A stretch of DNA of 64,000 bases from Chthoniobacterales bacterium (GCA_014879535.1 JACSRX010000025.1:1-64000), one strand, 5' to 3'; positions 54,097-63,846 are shown, counted from the stretch's first letter. The notes: generated by a model not told the origin, from the sequence alone. Program-made: numbers and translations.

Positions 54097-54179
54097 TCGA
54101 CTTTGCTGAGGGGTGAAGTCTTAACTGAAAAAGCGGCTTCCGGACCACTGCTTGCACGTCCGGAAGCCGCTCTTTTTTT
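54097..54179 (+). ncRNA. predicted compact tracrRNA 2
   Basis: Bases 54105-54120 (GCTGAGGGGTGAAGTC) are the exact reverse complement of repeat positions 6-21, and 54099-54104 (GACTTT) continue the pairing with two G-U pairs, giving a 22-bp duplex. Bases 54121-54125 (TTAAC) then pair with the repeat start at three of five positions. After a short A-rich linker there is only one structure, a 14-bp perfect hairpin with a T7 tail. No separate nexus-like hairpin is visible, so the RNA would be about 83 nt, shorter and simpler than most tracrRNAs. It lies between the array and cas2. The call rests on complementarity and the terminator. Confidence 0.8.
54132..54179. terminator. bidirectional terminator between tracrRNA 2 and cas2
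   Basis: AGCGGCTTCCGGAC (54132-54145) pairs perfectly with GTCCGGAAGCCGCT (54158-54171) around a 12-nt loop. On the plus strand seven T residues follow (54173-54179); on the minus strand the stem is followed by five T residues. The plus-strand T-run overlaps the cas2 TAA stop. Confidence 0.9.
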
Positions 54180-54519
54180 ACCAGAACTCAATCTGCTGGG
54201 GCATCGTGGGATCAAGCACCCGATTTCCTTGCGGATAGTTCTGGCCATGGATGCTCATGCTGCGAGCCCACTGCTGGTTCGTGAAAAAGAAGACACGAAT
54301 GTTTCCGGCGGTGGGCGCGATGGATCGCAGGTAGAAGGCGTGCCTCTCCAACCGCTCAAGGCTGACGCACGCGCGGGCATAAACGGAAAACTGGAGCATC
54401 ATGTAACCATCCTCCAAGAGCGCATTCCTGAACCCGGTCGCAGCTTTCCTTTGCTGGTCTGTCATGACCGGGAGGTCGAAAGAGACAAGAATCCAACCCA
54501 TGCGAAAACTGCTGTTCAT
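54178..54519 (-). CDS. cas2: CRISPR-associated endonuclease Cas2 (locus 2)
   Basis: A 113-aa Cas2. The first strand and conserved Asp are in GWILVSFDLPV (D15), followed by MMLQFSVYARAC and NIRVFFFTNQQW. The ATG at 54519 overlaps the cas1 TGA (ATGA), which decides the start; an internal ATG at 54501 would give a shorter N-terminus. The C-terminal tail after the ferredoxin fold is longer than in the locus-1 Cas2, and the two proteins share little sequence. Its stop codon lies inside the terminator of tracrRNA 2. Confidence 0.93.
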   Translation of the reverse strand: MNSSFRMGWILVSFDLPVMTDQQRKAATGFRNALLEDGYMMLQFSVYARACVSLERLERHAFYLRSIAPTAGNIRVFFFTNQQWARSMSIHGQNYPQGNRVLDPTMPQQIEFW

Positions 54520-55427
54520 GCCGGGGCACCCATCACCGGCAACCAAAGCTCTGTAGCATCGTGCTTGGCGTAGGCTCGCGCCAAGGAGGATGCCGCCTTA
54601 TCGATGGCATCCATCAGCTTCATGCTCCCCGGTCCATGCTGGATGCGGTGGTTTCTGAGTGCCTGCGCAACGGATCGGGCCCAACTGGACATATCCGTGC
54701 CATGTGTGCGGATGTGCGCGGCCATCGCCGAGTCAACAAAAGCACGAAACGGTTCGACGAAGTCGTGAACAAGCGGAATGGCTCGGTAACGGCTGCGGTG
54801 ATGGAGTCCGATGGCGGGCTGCAATCCATGCACAAGCAAGCTGCGGTGACAAAGCGCGGAAATGACAGCGTAACCATAGTTCAACATGTGGTTTGGACTT
54901 GGTTCGTCCCTCTGCTCCCGTCGCCGCAGTCGAGGCCAGCCGAGGCTGCTGAAAAGTCGTCGCCAATAGTGCCTGGCACAGTTGCCCTCGTGTGGGCATT
55001 TCGACTGTGACGCATTCTCCAGAAAGGCGCTTGGGATGCCAAGCAACCGGAGACAAGCGGCTTGGTTTGCGAGTTTGCCGACGAGGATGATTCGCCACAA
55101 CCGGTCGTTGAACCCTGCGCGATGATGAATTTGACCCAAGAAAGCCTCATGGCTGGCCACACGAAACAGCGGCACGGAAAGTCCGCATGGCTTGTATCTG
55201 GCGTTGCTGTGCAGAATCACAGCGTCAGCGTCGAGTATGGCACTCATCGCCTCGGCACTGAAAGACACTCCGCGAGCCGCCACTACAACCGCGCGCAAGT
55301 CCTGCACAGGCAGGCGTCTCCTGTTCCCTTCCGGCGTGAGGCATACTAACTGCTGCCTTTCCATAAGCAGCCGTGCCCCGTGCGAAACTACATGGACAAT
55401 GTGATGGCCCACGAAAAGGCCCCTCAA
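54516..55427 (-). CDS. cas1: CRISPR-associated integrase Cas1 (locus 2)
   Basis: A 303-aa type II Cas1 with E147 (CPHEGNCARHYW), H210 (GLHHRSRY) and E225 (HDFVEPFR). Translation appears to start at a TTG (55427-55425) overlapping the cas9 stop by 4 bp (TTGA), mirroring the GTGA junction at locus 1. Overall sequence differs strongly from the locus-1 Cas1, apart from active-site blocks and the NYGYA region. The array beside it has mostly 30-nt spacers. Confidence 0.95.
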   Translation of the reverse strand: MRGLFVGHHIVHVVSHGARLLMERQQLVCLTPEGNRRRLPVQDLRAVVVAARGVSFSAEAMSAILDADAVILHSNARYKPCGLSVPLFRVASHEAFLGQIHHRAGFNDRLWRIILVGKLANQAACLRLLGIPSAFLENASQSKCPHEGNCARHYWRRLFSSLGWPRLRRREQRDEPSPNHMLNYGYAVISALCHRSLLVHGLQPAIGLHHRSRYRAIPLVHDFVEPFRAFVDSAMAAHIRTHGTDMSSWARSVAQALRNHRIQHGPGSMKLMDAIDKAASSLARAYAKHDATELWLPVMGAPA

Positions 55428-58400
55428 ACCCTCGAAAGGCCTGCAACCAAGAGGGCGCGCAGGTGGAGGGCAACGCGCTTGCCGTTGGGTTCCTCCAGCA
55501 CGACCTGCCCGTTCGCCGTCTGAACCGTGCGCCAGATGTAGATGCCAGCGGGGAGACTCCGGTCAGGCAACACCCTCCTCGCCTTCTTGGCCTCGTTGAG
55601 CTCGATCCTGCGGTAGCCAGACGCGGGGACCTCGCGGGTCAGCGAAACCAAGCATCCTGTCTGCACGAATCCATGAATGACAGTCCCGGGCGTCTCCCGC
55701 AAAAGCCTCGTCTGCCCGACCACGGAGGCATGCGCGTAGATGGGCGCGATGCACGGTCGCCCCGAAGCATCCGAATACAAAATCTGCCCGCGGTGCCCGT
55801 CCTTTCCGCGCCGGTAGGCCCCGGTCCCATCCTTCGAAAGATCGGCGTATTCGTCCGGCTCACCGACATTCATGTTGACCCGAATGACACGAGGGCCGGG
55901 CGTCCCATCCCTCCGTGGCACATGCAAGCCTTCACAGAACGTGCGCCAGCCCTCCTCTGTCAGATCCTCGTTGGCAACCGCAGCGAGGATGCTCTGAATC
56001 TTGGGATCACGGACGGCCTTGATCTGCTTCTTGAGATATCCGACGTCGAAAACCGACTTTCCGGGAGCTGAGGGTCTCATGGCCAGGGAAAGGAGGGCGC
56101 ATCGCTGCACGATGGTGCGTTCGGGCCCACGGCGGCGGGCTCCGAAGATGGTGTCAGCCAAGGCGGCCTTCTCAAAAGCCACCTGTCGCGGAGCAACCCG
56201 GTCGATGACCGCCCCAAGGGCCGCTCGCGGGTTGCTGCCTAAGGCCTTCGGAAAGCGGAAAAATCGTTCCTTCGCCTCGTTGCGCACCCACTGGGGAATG
56301 AAATTGATCACCATGGCATCCAACGCGTGGTGCCTTTTGTCACTGCGGTTCTTCTCCGCCTTGCTTTCCCACTCCATCGGATCAGCATCGGCTGGGGGCG
56401 GAGCCAGAAGACTGTTGAGGCGGTATTTGCGCCGTATGCGTGCGGTAAGACCGCCTTGGACGAAAACCACGCGTTTGCGACCTTCTCTGTCCACGCCGTT
56501 GCGCCATCCGAAGGTAGCGTCGAGAACAGCGCGAGCCAGACGACTGATCCATGCCGTCTCTGCCAGCGTGGTGTATTTCTCAACCAACTCTTCGGCATCC
56601 TGCGAGGTGAGCAAGCGCACCTTGCGGCTGCGCAGTTGTGATGACCGGCCCTTCACGCGTTGCAGGTAGGCCTCCCAGCCGGGTGATGGAGAGAGCCATT
56701 CGAACGGTGTCATGGCCTGCTTCGAGTCCTTGTTTGTGTGCCGCGTGGTCAGCACGCGATTGTAAGGGGCATCCGGTCCCATTCTTGAGTGCGGCACGAT
56801 GTGGTCGATCTCATACGAATCGATCTTGGCCACATCCAAAGGCTCGCCGGTGTAAAGACAGATGCCACCCTGTTCCTTGAAGAGGGACAGCTTGAGGGCC
56901 GCTCCCTTGCCGGAAAGTCCAGCGGCTTCCGCATCCTTGCGCGATTGCTCGCGCAGCTTCGCCTGCCCGCTGGTGAATTTGCTGTATTCCCTCCGCGCCT
57001 TCTCGCCCATGAAGTCCCAACGCACAAATTCCAGCGCAACCGTCTGTGGTTCCCCAAACTGCACGCGCAATTGCTGCAATCTCTCAAAGAAGAGTTGCAG
57101 GCGGTGGCGGACGATGGGGTTGTTCTGCCTGCCGATGATTTCCCGGACCGCCATTCCCGGCGAGGACGCCATCTGCAACACCGCATCAAGCTGCTGGTCG
57201 GGAACGTGCAGCGTCTCCCAGCTGTCACCCATCTTGTGAAGGAACTCGAGGTCGGACGGCACCAGACCTTTGAGCGGGTCGGCGTTCCCACCCAGACGCG
57301 CCAACTCATCGGCATGAAACCGGCTCGGGGCCTGCCCTGAGAGAATCAACCGCTTGAGGATTTCCAACGCCGGCCGACAGAACCGGCTGCGCCCGCCGGT
57401 GCGGGGCGGCTTCACTTCCTCATGGCCGGTCAGGGGCACAAGGCCGAATCTTGCCATGGCGCGGACCCATTGTTTCGCGGTGAAGGACCAAGTCTTGCGC
57501 TTCGGGTCATCAAAAATCGCCCGAATCTCCTCCGGCCTCAAGGCGCGTTGCATGCCATCGGGCTGAGCGGCCCTCATGTTCTTCAGCTTCAGCAAGAAAA
57601 CTGAATCAAAGACAACACGGCTCTGCGGTGAAGGGTTCGTGGCGGTTTCCGCCGAAATTTTGCACACATTCAACCGCGGAATGAGGGCGCACTTGCAGAT
57701 GATCCGATTGTCAAACCGGGGAATGCGCTGCGACAAAACGCCTTGGGTGTCGGTATGACTGCCAAGACGGAGCCCATGCGCCTTCCTCAGTTCCGGATAC
57801 CATGAGGCGTAGGGGCGGCCAGCCGGTCCATGGAGCAGGCAGGCCTCCTTGCCTCGAAGTCCCGGGATCAACTTGGCCGCCGCTGCGACAAGCAGGTGCA
57901 GCTCCTTTTCAACCAATGCGCGGGGAATAACGTGGTTCCGGGGACTGCGGGCATGGCAGTCGATTCGCAGCGAGAGCTTGTCCGGCCTCTTCGGATTCCA
58001 GAGCCCCATCTTCCAAGCATCGAAATAGCAAGGAAGCCAGAAGGCCTCCTCCGTCGTCATCTCGCGCAACTCTGCCTCAAACCGCAACAGCCTCGAATTG
58101 TCTTCCTCATGCTCCTTCAACTCATCGGCCGAAGCATGTCTCAGGGCCTTGGCCTTCCAAGGGATGTCGGGATCGTAGCCCCGGCGCTGGATGGCGGATC
58201 GCAAAGCCTTGTAGATTTGCCAAGGCTCCAGCGCCTCACCGAGGAGAAGCTTGATCCTCAGCAGGCAGGACGTGTAGCAGGTGCTCTCACCCTTTGCGGG
58301 AAACTCCCTCTCCAATCGCGGGTCGCCGGGTGACTTCAACTCGTAACGACCGGTTTGTGGGTTGCGCCATGTCGTCCTTGTCGCGGGCGGTTCATGTCCC

Positions 58401-58639
58401 GACTCCCTCCAAACCTTCTCCAGCCACTCCTCACGCTTCTTGTGTGCATTGCGTGACCTCAGCATTCGTCTGGCAATAGCCGCGGCCTTCGTCCCGGCAA
58501 ACTCGGCAGGCAGCAAAAGAGACTCCACATGCTTGAACTCGCTGGTGCTCTCTTCGCGAACCGCCTCGCCAAGTGAGCCGATTCCGATATCAAATGACCA
58601 CACGTAACGGTTGGCTGGGGCTTCGTTCGAGTTATTCAT
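55424..58639 (-). CDS. cas9: Cas9 RNA-guided endonuclease, type II-C (locus 2)
   Basis: A 1071-aa compact Cas9. In order: RuvC-I with D17 (WSFDIGIGSLG); arginine-rich bridge helix (about residues 56-76, ARRMLRSRNAHKKREEWL); recognition lobe; RuvC-II with E537 (VALEFVRWDFMG); HNH with catalytic H613 in YEIDHIVPHSRMGPD and the asparagine in APYNRVLT; RuvC-III with HHALDA ending in D774; C-terminal PAM-interacting domain. All catalytic residues are present. The HNH core lacks the CxxC finger seen in the locus-1 enzyme, another sign of different ancestry. The start at 58639 gives MNNSNEAPANRYVWSFD. It is the first gene of the cas9-cas1-cas2 operon and lies downstream of psuG on the same strand. 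Confidence 0.97.
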   Translation of the reverse strand: MNNSNEAPANRYVWSFDIGIGSLGEAVREESTSEFKHVESLLLPAEFAGTKAAAIARRMLRSRNAHKKREEWLEKVWRESGHEPPATRTTWRNPQTGRYELKSPGDPRLEREFPAKGESTCYTSCLLRIKLLLGEALEPWQIYKALRSAIQRRGYDPDIPWKAKALRHASADELKEHEEDNSRLLRFEAELREMTTEEAFWLPCYFDAWKMGLWNPKRPDKLSLRIDCHARSPRNHVIPRALVEKELHLLVAAAAKLIPGLRGKEACLLHGPAGRPYASWYPELRKAHGLRLGSHTDTQGVLSQRIPRFDNRIICKCALIPRLNVCKISAETATNPSPQSRVVFDSVFLLKLKNMRAAQPDGMQRALRPEEIRAIFDDPKRKTWSFTAKQWVRAMARFGLVPLTGHEEVKPPRTGGRSRFCRPALEILKRLILSGQAPSRFHADELARLGGNADPLKGLVPSDLEFLHKMGDSWETLHVPDQQLDAVLQMASSPGMAVREIIGRQNNPIVRHRLQLFFERLQQLRVQFGEPQTVALEFVRWDFMGEKARREYSKFTSGQAKLREQSRKDAEAAGLSGKGAALKLSLFKEQGGICLYTGEPLDVAKIDSYEIDHIVPHSRMGPDAPYNRVLTTRHTNKDSKQAMTPFEWLSPSPGWEAYLQRVKGRSSQLRSRKVRLLTSQDAEELVEKYTTLAETAWISRLARAVLDATFGWRNGVDREGRKRVVFVQGGLTARIRRKYRLNSLLAPPPADADPMEWESKAEKNRSDKRHHALDAMVINFIPQWVRNEAKERFFRFPKALGSNPRAALGAVIDRVAPRQVAFEKAALADTIFGARRRGPERTIVQRCALLSLAMRPSAPGKSVFDVGYLKKQIKAVRDPKIQSILAAVANEDLTEEGWRTFCEGLHVPRRDGTPGPRVIRVNMNVGEPDEYADLSKDGTGAYRRGKDGHRGQILYSDASGRPCIAPIYAHASVVGQTRLLRETPGTVIHGFVQTGCLVSLTREVPASGYRRIELNEAKKARRVLPDRSLPAGIYIWRTVQTANGQVVLEEPNGKRVALHLRALLVAGLSRV

Positions 58640-58882
58640 AGGATGTTCGAGGGATGGTTTGGTTCTGCGTTCACACGCTCCGCTTCATCACGATCAACCC
58701 AACCAGAGTGTCAGAGCGACGTGAGCGCGACATGCCAGACATGAGGCGCGCAAATCGCCAATCATTCAAGCCCAACTCGGGTTTATGACACAGAAAGGCG
58801 GAAGAACGAAAAGGAAGAGGTCGGAACGTAAAGCGCAGAATGCTGGAATGCGGCGCAAACCCTTGCGCCGGTAATCAGCCCT
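58640..58882. other. intergenic region upstream of cas9 (locus 2) with shared motif
   Basis: No gene is seen in these 243 bp between psuG and cas9. It holds the second copy of the 16-nt motif (GTTTATGACACAGAAA, 58781-58796) also found upstream of the locus-1 cas9. The cas9 promoter should lie here, but no clear -35/-10 pair stands out. The short tract GTGTCAGA (58707-58714) matches part of the reverse-complemented repeat 2 but does not extend. Confidence 0.5.
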
Positions 58883-59791
58883 TCAGCCCTTCGCATACGC
58901 CGTCGCGATCTGCGCGGCCACGCGGGCGTTGTTCTTCACCAAAGCGATATTGGCCTGGAGCGAGCGACCCTTGGTCGCCCGGACGATCTCCCCGAGCAGA
59001 AACGGGGTCACATCCTTGCCGCGGATCCCGAGTCGTGCGGCTTCCTGCAGGGCGCTCGCAATGACCGGTTCGATTTCCGAGGCGGGAATCTCGTCTTCCT
59101 CGGGGATCGGGTTCGCCACGACCACCGCGCCAACCAAACCGAGCTCCCACTTCGAGCGCATGATGGCCGCCACGTCTTCCGGGGTGTCGGCTCGCATGGG
59201 CACCTTCAAGCCGCTCGACCGCGAATAGAAGGCGGGGAATTCCCCCGTGCCGTAGCCGATCACCGGGACGCCGTCGGTCTCGAGACGTTCGAGCGTGAGA
59301 GGCAGATCGAGGATCGCCTTCGCCCCCGCGGTCACCAGCGCCACGTTGCTCCGCGTCATTTCGGTGAGGTCGGCGGAGACATCGAAGGTTTCCTCCGCGC
59401 CGCGATGCACGCCGCCCATGCCGCCGGTGGCGAAAACCGGGATGCCGGCCATGGCCGCGATCCGCATCGTGGCCGCTACGGTGGTCGCCCCGTCGAGACG
59501 CTTCCCGGCCACAAACGGAAGATCACGGACGGAGACTTTGATGATCTGAGGTCCGTCACTTCCAAAACGCTCGATCTCCTCGGGGGTCAGACCGGCCCGC
59601 AACACTCCGCCCAGAACGGCAATCGTCGCCGGGACGGCTCCGTTCTCGCGCACGACATCCTCCACCGCGCACGCGGTCTCCACGTTGGCGGGATAGGCCA
59701 TGCCGTGCGCGATGATCGTGGATTCAAGCGCGACCACCGGACGCCCGGCATCCAAGGCGGCCTTCACTTCGGGGGAGCAGACAACTTTCAT
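58883..59791 (-). CDS. psuG: pseudouridine-5'-phosphate glycosidase
   Basis: A 302-aa enzyme that splits pseudouridine 5'-phosphate into uracil and ribose 5-phosphate. Typical motifs: VVALESTIIAHGMAYPANVE, TIAVLGGVLRAGL, PVFATGGMGGVHRGAEETFDVSADL, and VTPFLLGEIVRATKGRSLQANIALV. Length matches the family. The kinase partner (PsuK) is not adjacent. It overlaps thiE by 4 bp (ATGA) and is the last gene of the accB-accC-thiE-psuG run. Confidence 0.95.
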   Translation of the reverse strand: MKVVCSPEVKAALDAGRPVVALESTIIAHGMAYPANVETACAVEDVVRENGAVPATIAVLGGVLRAGLTPEEIERFGSDGPQIIKVSVRDLPFVAGKRLDGATTVAATMRIAAMAGIPVFATGGMGGVHRGAEETFDVSADLTEMTRSNVALVTAGAKAILDLPLTLERLETDGVPVIGYGTGEFPAFYSRSSGLKVPMRADTPEDVAAIMRSKWELGLVGAVVVANPIPEEDEIPASEIEPVIASALQEAARLGIRGKDVTPFLLGEIVRATKGRSLQANIALVKNNARVAAQIATAYAKG

Positions 59792-60414
59792 GGTGTGAAT
59801 GCCGCGCGGGTTGCACGCACGGCGCTGGGGATATCATCCGCCTGAAGCCAGCCGGACACAATGACAACACGCTGCGCGCTGGCGGCGATCACCTCGGGCA
59901 GATTCCCCGGCTTGATCCCCCCGATGCAAAACACCGGGATTTTCACCGTGGAACACACCTTGGCGATGTCCCCCAGCCCGATGGGCAGGCGCCCCGGTTT
60001 GGTCGGGGTGGCAAAAAGGGGACCGAAGCCGATGTAATCCGCCCCATTGGCTGCCGCGGCCAGGGCCTGCTCGAAACTGTGGGTGGATTTGCCGATCAGG
60101 CACTCCCGTCCGGCAGCCCGGCGAGCTTCGGCCACGGACATGTCATCGTGCCCGACATGAGCCCCCTCCGCCGGAACGTCGCGCAACAGCCCGGGGTGGT
60201 CGTTGAGGATGAGCGGAACCCCGGCCGCCCGGGTCAGCCCATGAATCTCCCGGGCCAAGTCCGCGATCAATTGCAGCGGGGCGCCCTTGGCGCGCAGTTG
60301 AAGGACATCCACGCCCCCTTCCAAAAGGCGTTCGGCCGCCACCGGCGCCGTCTCGGCGGACAGGTAGCCCAGATCCACAATCCCGTAGAGCCGCGCGGCG
60401 GCCAGCGGCTTCAC
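59788..60414 (-). CDS. thiE: thiamine-phosphate synthase
   Basis: A 208-aa TIM-barrel enzyme joining the pyrimidine and thiazole moieties of thiamine. Visible are [77 protein letters not shown] and [18 protein letters not shown]. The start is taken as GTG at 60414, which overlaps the accC TGA (GTGA). An upstream extension would be antisense-like reading of accC. No TPP riboswitch is near. Confidence 0.93.
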   Translation of the reverse strand: MKPLAAARLYGIVDLGYLSAETAPVAAERLLEGGVDVLQLRAKGAPLQLIADLAREIHGLTRAAGVPLILNDHPGLLRDVPAEGAHVGHDDMSVAEARRAAGRECLIGKSTHSFEQALAAAANGADYIGFGPLFATPTKPGRLPIGLGDIAKVCSTVKIPVFCIGGIKPGNLPEVIAASAQRVVIVSGWLQADDIPSAVRATRAAFTP

Positions 60415-61769
60415 TTTTTCGGAGCGCGTTCGGCCAGCATCTTCTCCACGAAACCCGTGTCGTATTTGCCGGCGATGAAATCCTTGTGCCGCATGATCTC
60501 CTGCTGGAAGGGAATCGTCGTCTTGATGCCCGTGATCATGTATTCGCCGAGCGCGCGGCTCATGCGGGCGATGGCCTGCTCGCGTGACGAGGCGTGGACG
60601 ATCAGCTTGGCGATCATCGAATCGTAGTTCGGCGGGATCGGGTAGCCCGCGTAGGCATGGGAGTCGATGCGGACGCCGCGGCCGCCCGGCGCGTAATAGA
60701 GATCGATGGTGCCGGGGCTGGGTGCGAAATTGTTCTCCGGGTCCTCCGCATTGATGCGGCACTCGATGGAGTGGTGGCGGGGAACCGCGTTAAGCACATG
60801 GTGGGAAAGAGGCTCGCCGGAGGCGATCTGGAGCTGCTGCTTCACCAAGTCGCACCCGTAAACCTCCTCGGTGATCGGGTGCTCCACCTGGATGCGCGTG
60901 TTCATCTCCATGAAGTAGTAATTGCCCTGGTCGTCCACGAGAAATTCGATCGTGCCGGCGTTCTCGTAGCCGACCGCCTCGACCAGACGCAGCGACGCGT
61001 CTCCCATCTTCTTGCGCAGTTCCTTGGTCATGATCGGCGAAGGGCATTCCTCGATGATCTTCTGGTTGCGGCGCTGCACGGAACAGTCGCGCTCACCAAG
61101 ATGCACGGCGTTGCCCTTGCTGTCCGCGATGAGCTGGAACTCGATGTGGTGCGGATTCTGGACGAACTTCTCGATGTAAACCGCCGGGTTGCCGAACGCC
61201 TTCTCGGCCTCGGTGCGCGCGCTGTGGTAGCCCTTGACCAAGGTCACCTCGTTGTGGGCGACACGCATTCCGCGTCCGCCCCCGCCCGCCACCGCCTTGA
61301 CCATCACCGGGAACCCGATTTTCCGCGCCACGCGCAGGGCCTCCCCTTCGCTCTCGATGATTCCGTCGCTGCCGGGTGTGACCGGAACCCCGGCCTTGAT
61401 CGCCTGCTGGCGCGCCATGTTCTTGTCGCCCATCAGGCGGATGGCCTCGGGCGACGGTCCGACGAACTTGATCTTGCAGCTGCCGCAGACCTCGGCGAAG
61501 TGGGCGTTCTCCGCCAGGAAACCGTAGCCGGGATGGATGGCGTCGGCATCGGCGATTTCGGCCGCGCTGATGATGCGGTCGATCTTGAGGTAGCTCTGCG
61601 GACTCGGGGCCGGCCCGATGCAGATCGCCTCATCGGCGAGCTGCACATGGAGGGAATCGATGTCGGCCTCGGAATAGACCGCGATGCTTCGTATGCCGAG
61701 CTCTTTGCAGGCGCGGATGATGCGGAGCGCGATCTCGCCGCGGTTGGCGATGAGGAGACGTTTGATCAT
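60411..61769 (-). CDS. accC: biotin carboxylase subunit of acetyl-CoA carboxylase
   Basis: A 452-aa ATP-grasp enzyme that carboxylates biotin on AccB, the first step of fatty-acid synthesis. The N-terminus [36 protein letters not shown] glycine-rich ATP loop, [15 protein letters not shown] and the metal-binding [14 protein letters not shown] are intact. Length is standard. It follows accB by 33 bp and overlaps thiE. Confidence 0.97.
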   Translation of the reverse strand: MIKRLLIANRGEIALRIIRACKELGIRSIAVYSEADIDSLHVQLADEAICIGPAPSPQSYLKIDRIISAAEIADADAIHPGYGFLAENAHFAEVCGSCKIKFVGPSPEAIRLMGDKNMARQQAIKAGVPVTPGSDGIIESEGEALRVARKIGFPVMVKAVAGGGGRGMRVAHNEVTLVKGYHSARTEAEKAFGNPAVYIEKFVQNPHHIEFQLIADSKGNAVHLGERDCSVQRRNQKIIEECPSPIMTKELRKKMGDASLRLVEAVGYENAGTIEFLVDDQGNYYFMEMNTRIQVEHPITEEVYGCDLVKQQLQIASGEPLSHHVLNAVPRHHSIECRINAEDPENNFAPSPGTIDLYYAPGGRGVRIDSHAYAGYPIPPNYDSMIAKLIVHASSREQAIARMSRALGEYMITGIKTTIPFQQEIMRHKDFIAGKYDTGFVEKMLAERAPKK

Positions 61770-61802
61770 GGTCGCTGTGGAACCGGCGCGGGGGTTGCGC
61801 GG

Positions 61803-62255
61803 TTACTTGAGGCGGAAAAGCGCCTGACCGAACTGAACCGGCTGTCCGTTCTCTGCCGCGATTTCGGTGACCACGCCGGCAATCTCGGCCTTGATCTCGT
61901 TCATCACCTTCATGGCCTCGATGATGCAGACCACCGTGTCCGGGGTCACTTCCTGCCCGGGGCTCACGAACGGCGGGGATTCCGGCGACGGCGAGAGGTA
62001 GAAGGTGCCGACCATCGGCGAGATGATTTCCTTGCCGGGCGCTGCAGGCTTCGCCTCTTGGGCGGCCGGAGCGGCAGCAGGTGCCGGGGCGGCGGCCACC
62101 GGAGCCGGTGGAGCCGCGGGCGCATAGGCCAAGGCGGGCTGGTAAGCAGACTCCTTGGCGAGGGAAATACGGAACCCGTCTTTCTCCATTTCGAAGGCCG
62201 TAAGGCCGTTTTTCTTCATCAAATCGATGAGGGCTTTGATTTCTTTGATATCCAC
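61803..62255 (-). CDS. accB: biotin carboxyl carrier protein of acetyl-CoA carboxylase
   Basis: A 150-aa carrier. An N-terminal AccC-binding helix ([20 protein letters not shown]) is followed by an Ala/Pro-rich linker (residues about 42-75) and the biotinyl domain with K116 in EAMKVMNE. Standard length and gene order accB-accC. Confidence 0.96.
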   Translation of the reverse strand: MDIKEIKALIDLMKKNGLTAFEMEKDGFRISLAKESAYQPALAYAPAAPPAPVAAAPAPAAAPAAQEAKPAAPGKEIISPMVGTFYLSPSPESPPFVSPGQEVTPDTVVCIIEAMKVMNEIKAEIAGVVTEIAAENGQPVQFGQALFRLK

Positions 62256-62309
62256 GGTGGCTCCTTTGTTTTCTGGGGTGGGCGAGGATGTGTTCCCCCG
62301 TCCGTCGAG

Positions 62310-63350
62310 TCAAGACTGCGGCGGGGCGGGCTGCTGCTGGCTCAGGCAATGGACCGAGCCGAGGCCGATGATCAGGTCGCGGCAGTCCACCGGCACGACC
62401 TTTCGTCCGGGAAACAGAGTCGCCAGCACCGCTGCCGCCTCCGCGTCGCGCGGGTCATCAAAAGCCGGCATGAGCACCCCGCCGTTGACCACGAGGAAAT
62501 TGGCGTAGCTGGCGGGCAAACGCTGGCCCTCATATTCCAGCCGTCGCGCGGGCATCGGCAGCGAGACAATCTCCAGAGGCTGCCCGTCCTCGTCGTGCAA
62601 AGTCTGCAGGGCGGCGACATTCTCCCTCAGGATCGCATGGTTCGGATCCTGCGGGTCATCCTCCACCACGGTCACCACGCGGGATTGGGCCACGAAGCGC
62701 GTGAGATCGTCGATATGGCCGTCCGTGTCGTCTCCCTCGATCCCGTCGTCAAGCCAGAGGATGTTCCCTGCGCCGAGCCAACCGCGGAGGTTTTCCCCAA
62801 TCTGCGCCTGCGAGAGATGCGGGTTGCGGTTCGGGTTGAGCAGGCAGCTCCGCGTGGTCAGCAGCGAGCCGGTGCCATTGACCTCGATCGACCCGCCCTC
62901 GAGCACCATCGGGTTCGTGAAACACCGCATGCCGAGCCGTTCCGCCAAGCGCGACGGCACCTTTCGATCATGGTCTGTGCCCTCGTATTTCCCCCCCCAG
63001 GCGTTGAAGTCGAAATCCACCACCGCCACCTCCCCGGTCCTGTCGTTGACGAGGAAAACCGGCCCATGGTCCCGGCACCACGGCTCGTTCGTCGGCACAT
63101 GGAAATACTCCACGGCATCACACCGGCCCACATGCCGCCGGACCTCGGCCTCCTCGTCCGCGTCCATCACATTGATCCGCACCGGTTCGAACTCCGCCGC
63201 GGCCCGGACCAGTGCCGCCATGGCTCCCGGAATGCGCTCATAGGCCCCCGGGAAACTTATCCCTCCCGGGTGCGGCCACGAGAACCACACGGCTTCATGG
63301 GGCTCCCACTCCGCCGGCATGCGGAACCCGAGTTCGGCTGGTCTCTCCAT
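62310..63350 (-). CDS. aguA: agmatine deiminase
   Basis: A 346-aa peptidylarginine-deiminase-type enzyme converting agmatine to N-carbamoylputrescine in polyamine synthesis. Conserved parts: MPAEWEPHEAVWFSWPH, PWCRDHGPVFLVND, VLEGGSIEVNGTGSLLTTRSCLLNPNRNP, GDDTDGHIDDLTRF and the catalytic cysteine C335 in GLGSVHCLSQQ. The start at 63350 fits the family N-terminus. It lies 54 bp upstream of accB on the same strand. Confidence 0.94.
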   Translation of the reverse strand: MERPAELGFRMPAEWEPHEAVWFSWPHPGGISFPGAYERIPGAMAALVRAAAEFEPVRINVMDADEEAEVRRHVGRCDAVEYFHVPTNEPWCRDHGPVFLVNDRTGEVAVVDFDFNAWGGKYEGTDHDRKVPSRLAERLGMRCFTNPMVLEGGSIEVNGTGSLLTTRSCLLNPNRNPHLSQAQIGENLRGWLGAGNILWLDDGIEGDDTDGHIDDLTRFVAQSRVVTVVEDDPQDPNHAILRENVAALQTLHDEDGQPLEIVSLPMPARRLEYEGQRLPASYANFLVVNGGVLMPAFDDPRDAEAAAVLATLFPGRKVVPVDCRDLIIGLGSVHCLSQQQPAPPQS

Positions 63351-63436
63351 GCGCGTATCTCGTCCGGCCACACGGGAAAATGCAAGCCGCGGCCGCAATG
63401 GGAGGCCTCCCAAATGCTCCCCCGCCACGCAGAAAA

Positions 63437-63733
63437 CTACTGCGGCATGCTCTCCAACGCCCTCACATCACCCCACTGAACGAGCTTGCCATCCCGCAGG
63501 TAAACGAGCACCTCCCCCCACTTGGGGTCCTCGAAACGAAGCACCTCCACACGCACATTGGTCGAATCCTCCCGTGCGGCGACCGTGCGGTGGCCGACAC
63601 CGAGAGTTTGAATGACCCGCTCCTTGCTCATCCCAAACTCCAGCATCTGAACCCGAGAATCCAGAGTGCTGGCGCACCCGGTCAGCAGTGCCCATGCCAG
63701 CCCGAGACCGGCAAGATGGATGATGCCCTTCAT
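63437..63733 (-). CDS. small putative lipoprotein
   Basis: A 98-aa protein with a lipoprotein signal: MKGIIHLAGLGLAWALLTGC, lipobox LTGC with the cysteine at residue 20. The mature part (LEFGMSKERVIQTLGVGHRTV, RFEDPKWGEVLVYLRDGKLVQWG) resembles SmpA/BamE-like small outer-membrane lipoproteins in layout, but that is only a resemblance. The start at 63733 places the signal at the N-terminus. Confidence 0.8.
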   Translation of the reverse strand: MKGIIHLAGLGLAWALLTGCASTLDSRVQMLEFGMSKERVIQTLGVGHRTVAAREDSTNVRVEVLRFEDPKWGEVLVYLRDGKLVQWGDVRALESMPQ

Positions 63734-63846
63734 TGATGCGGAATTTTTAGCCTTCCCGGCACCGACAATCAAGTGGCCCGCGTCCGTTCCGGGGTGCAAA
63801 TCCCGGCTGGAATTCGCCCCTCCGACCGCTCATAAACTCGGCCGCC

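Noticed and set aside
58705-58722. Possible second anti-repeat for locus 2 upstream of cas9
   Set aside because: GTGTCAGA matches the reverse-complemented repeat for 8 bases only, the flanking bases match about half, and no terminator follows. The 54099-54120 match is far better.
60594-63479. 961-aa open frame antisense to accC, accB and aguA
   Set aside because: It crosses three well-recognised genes on the other strand and has no family signature.
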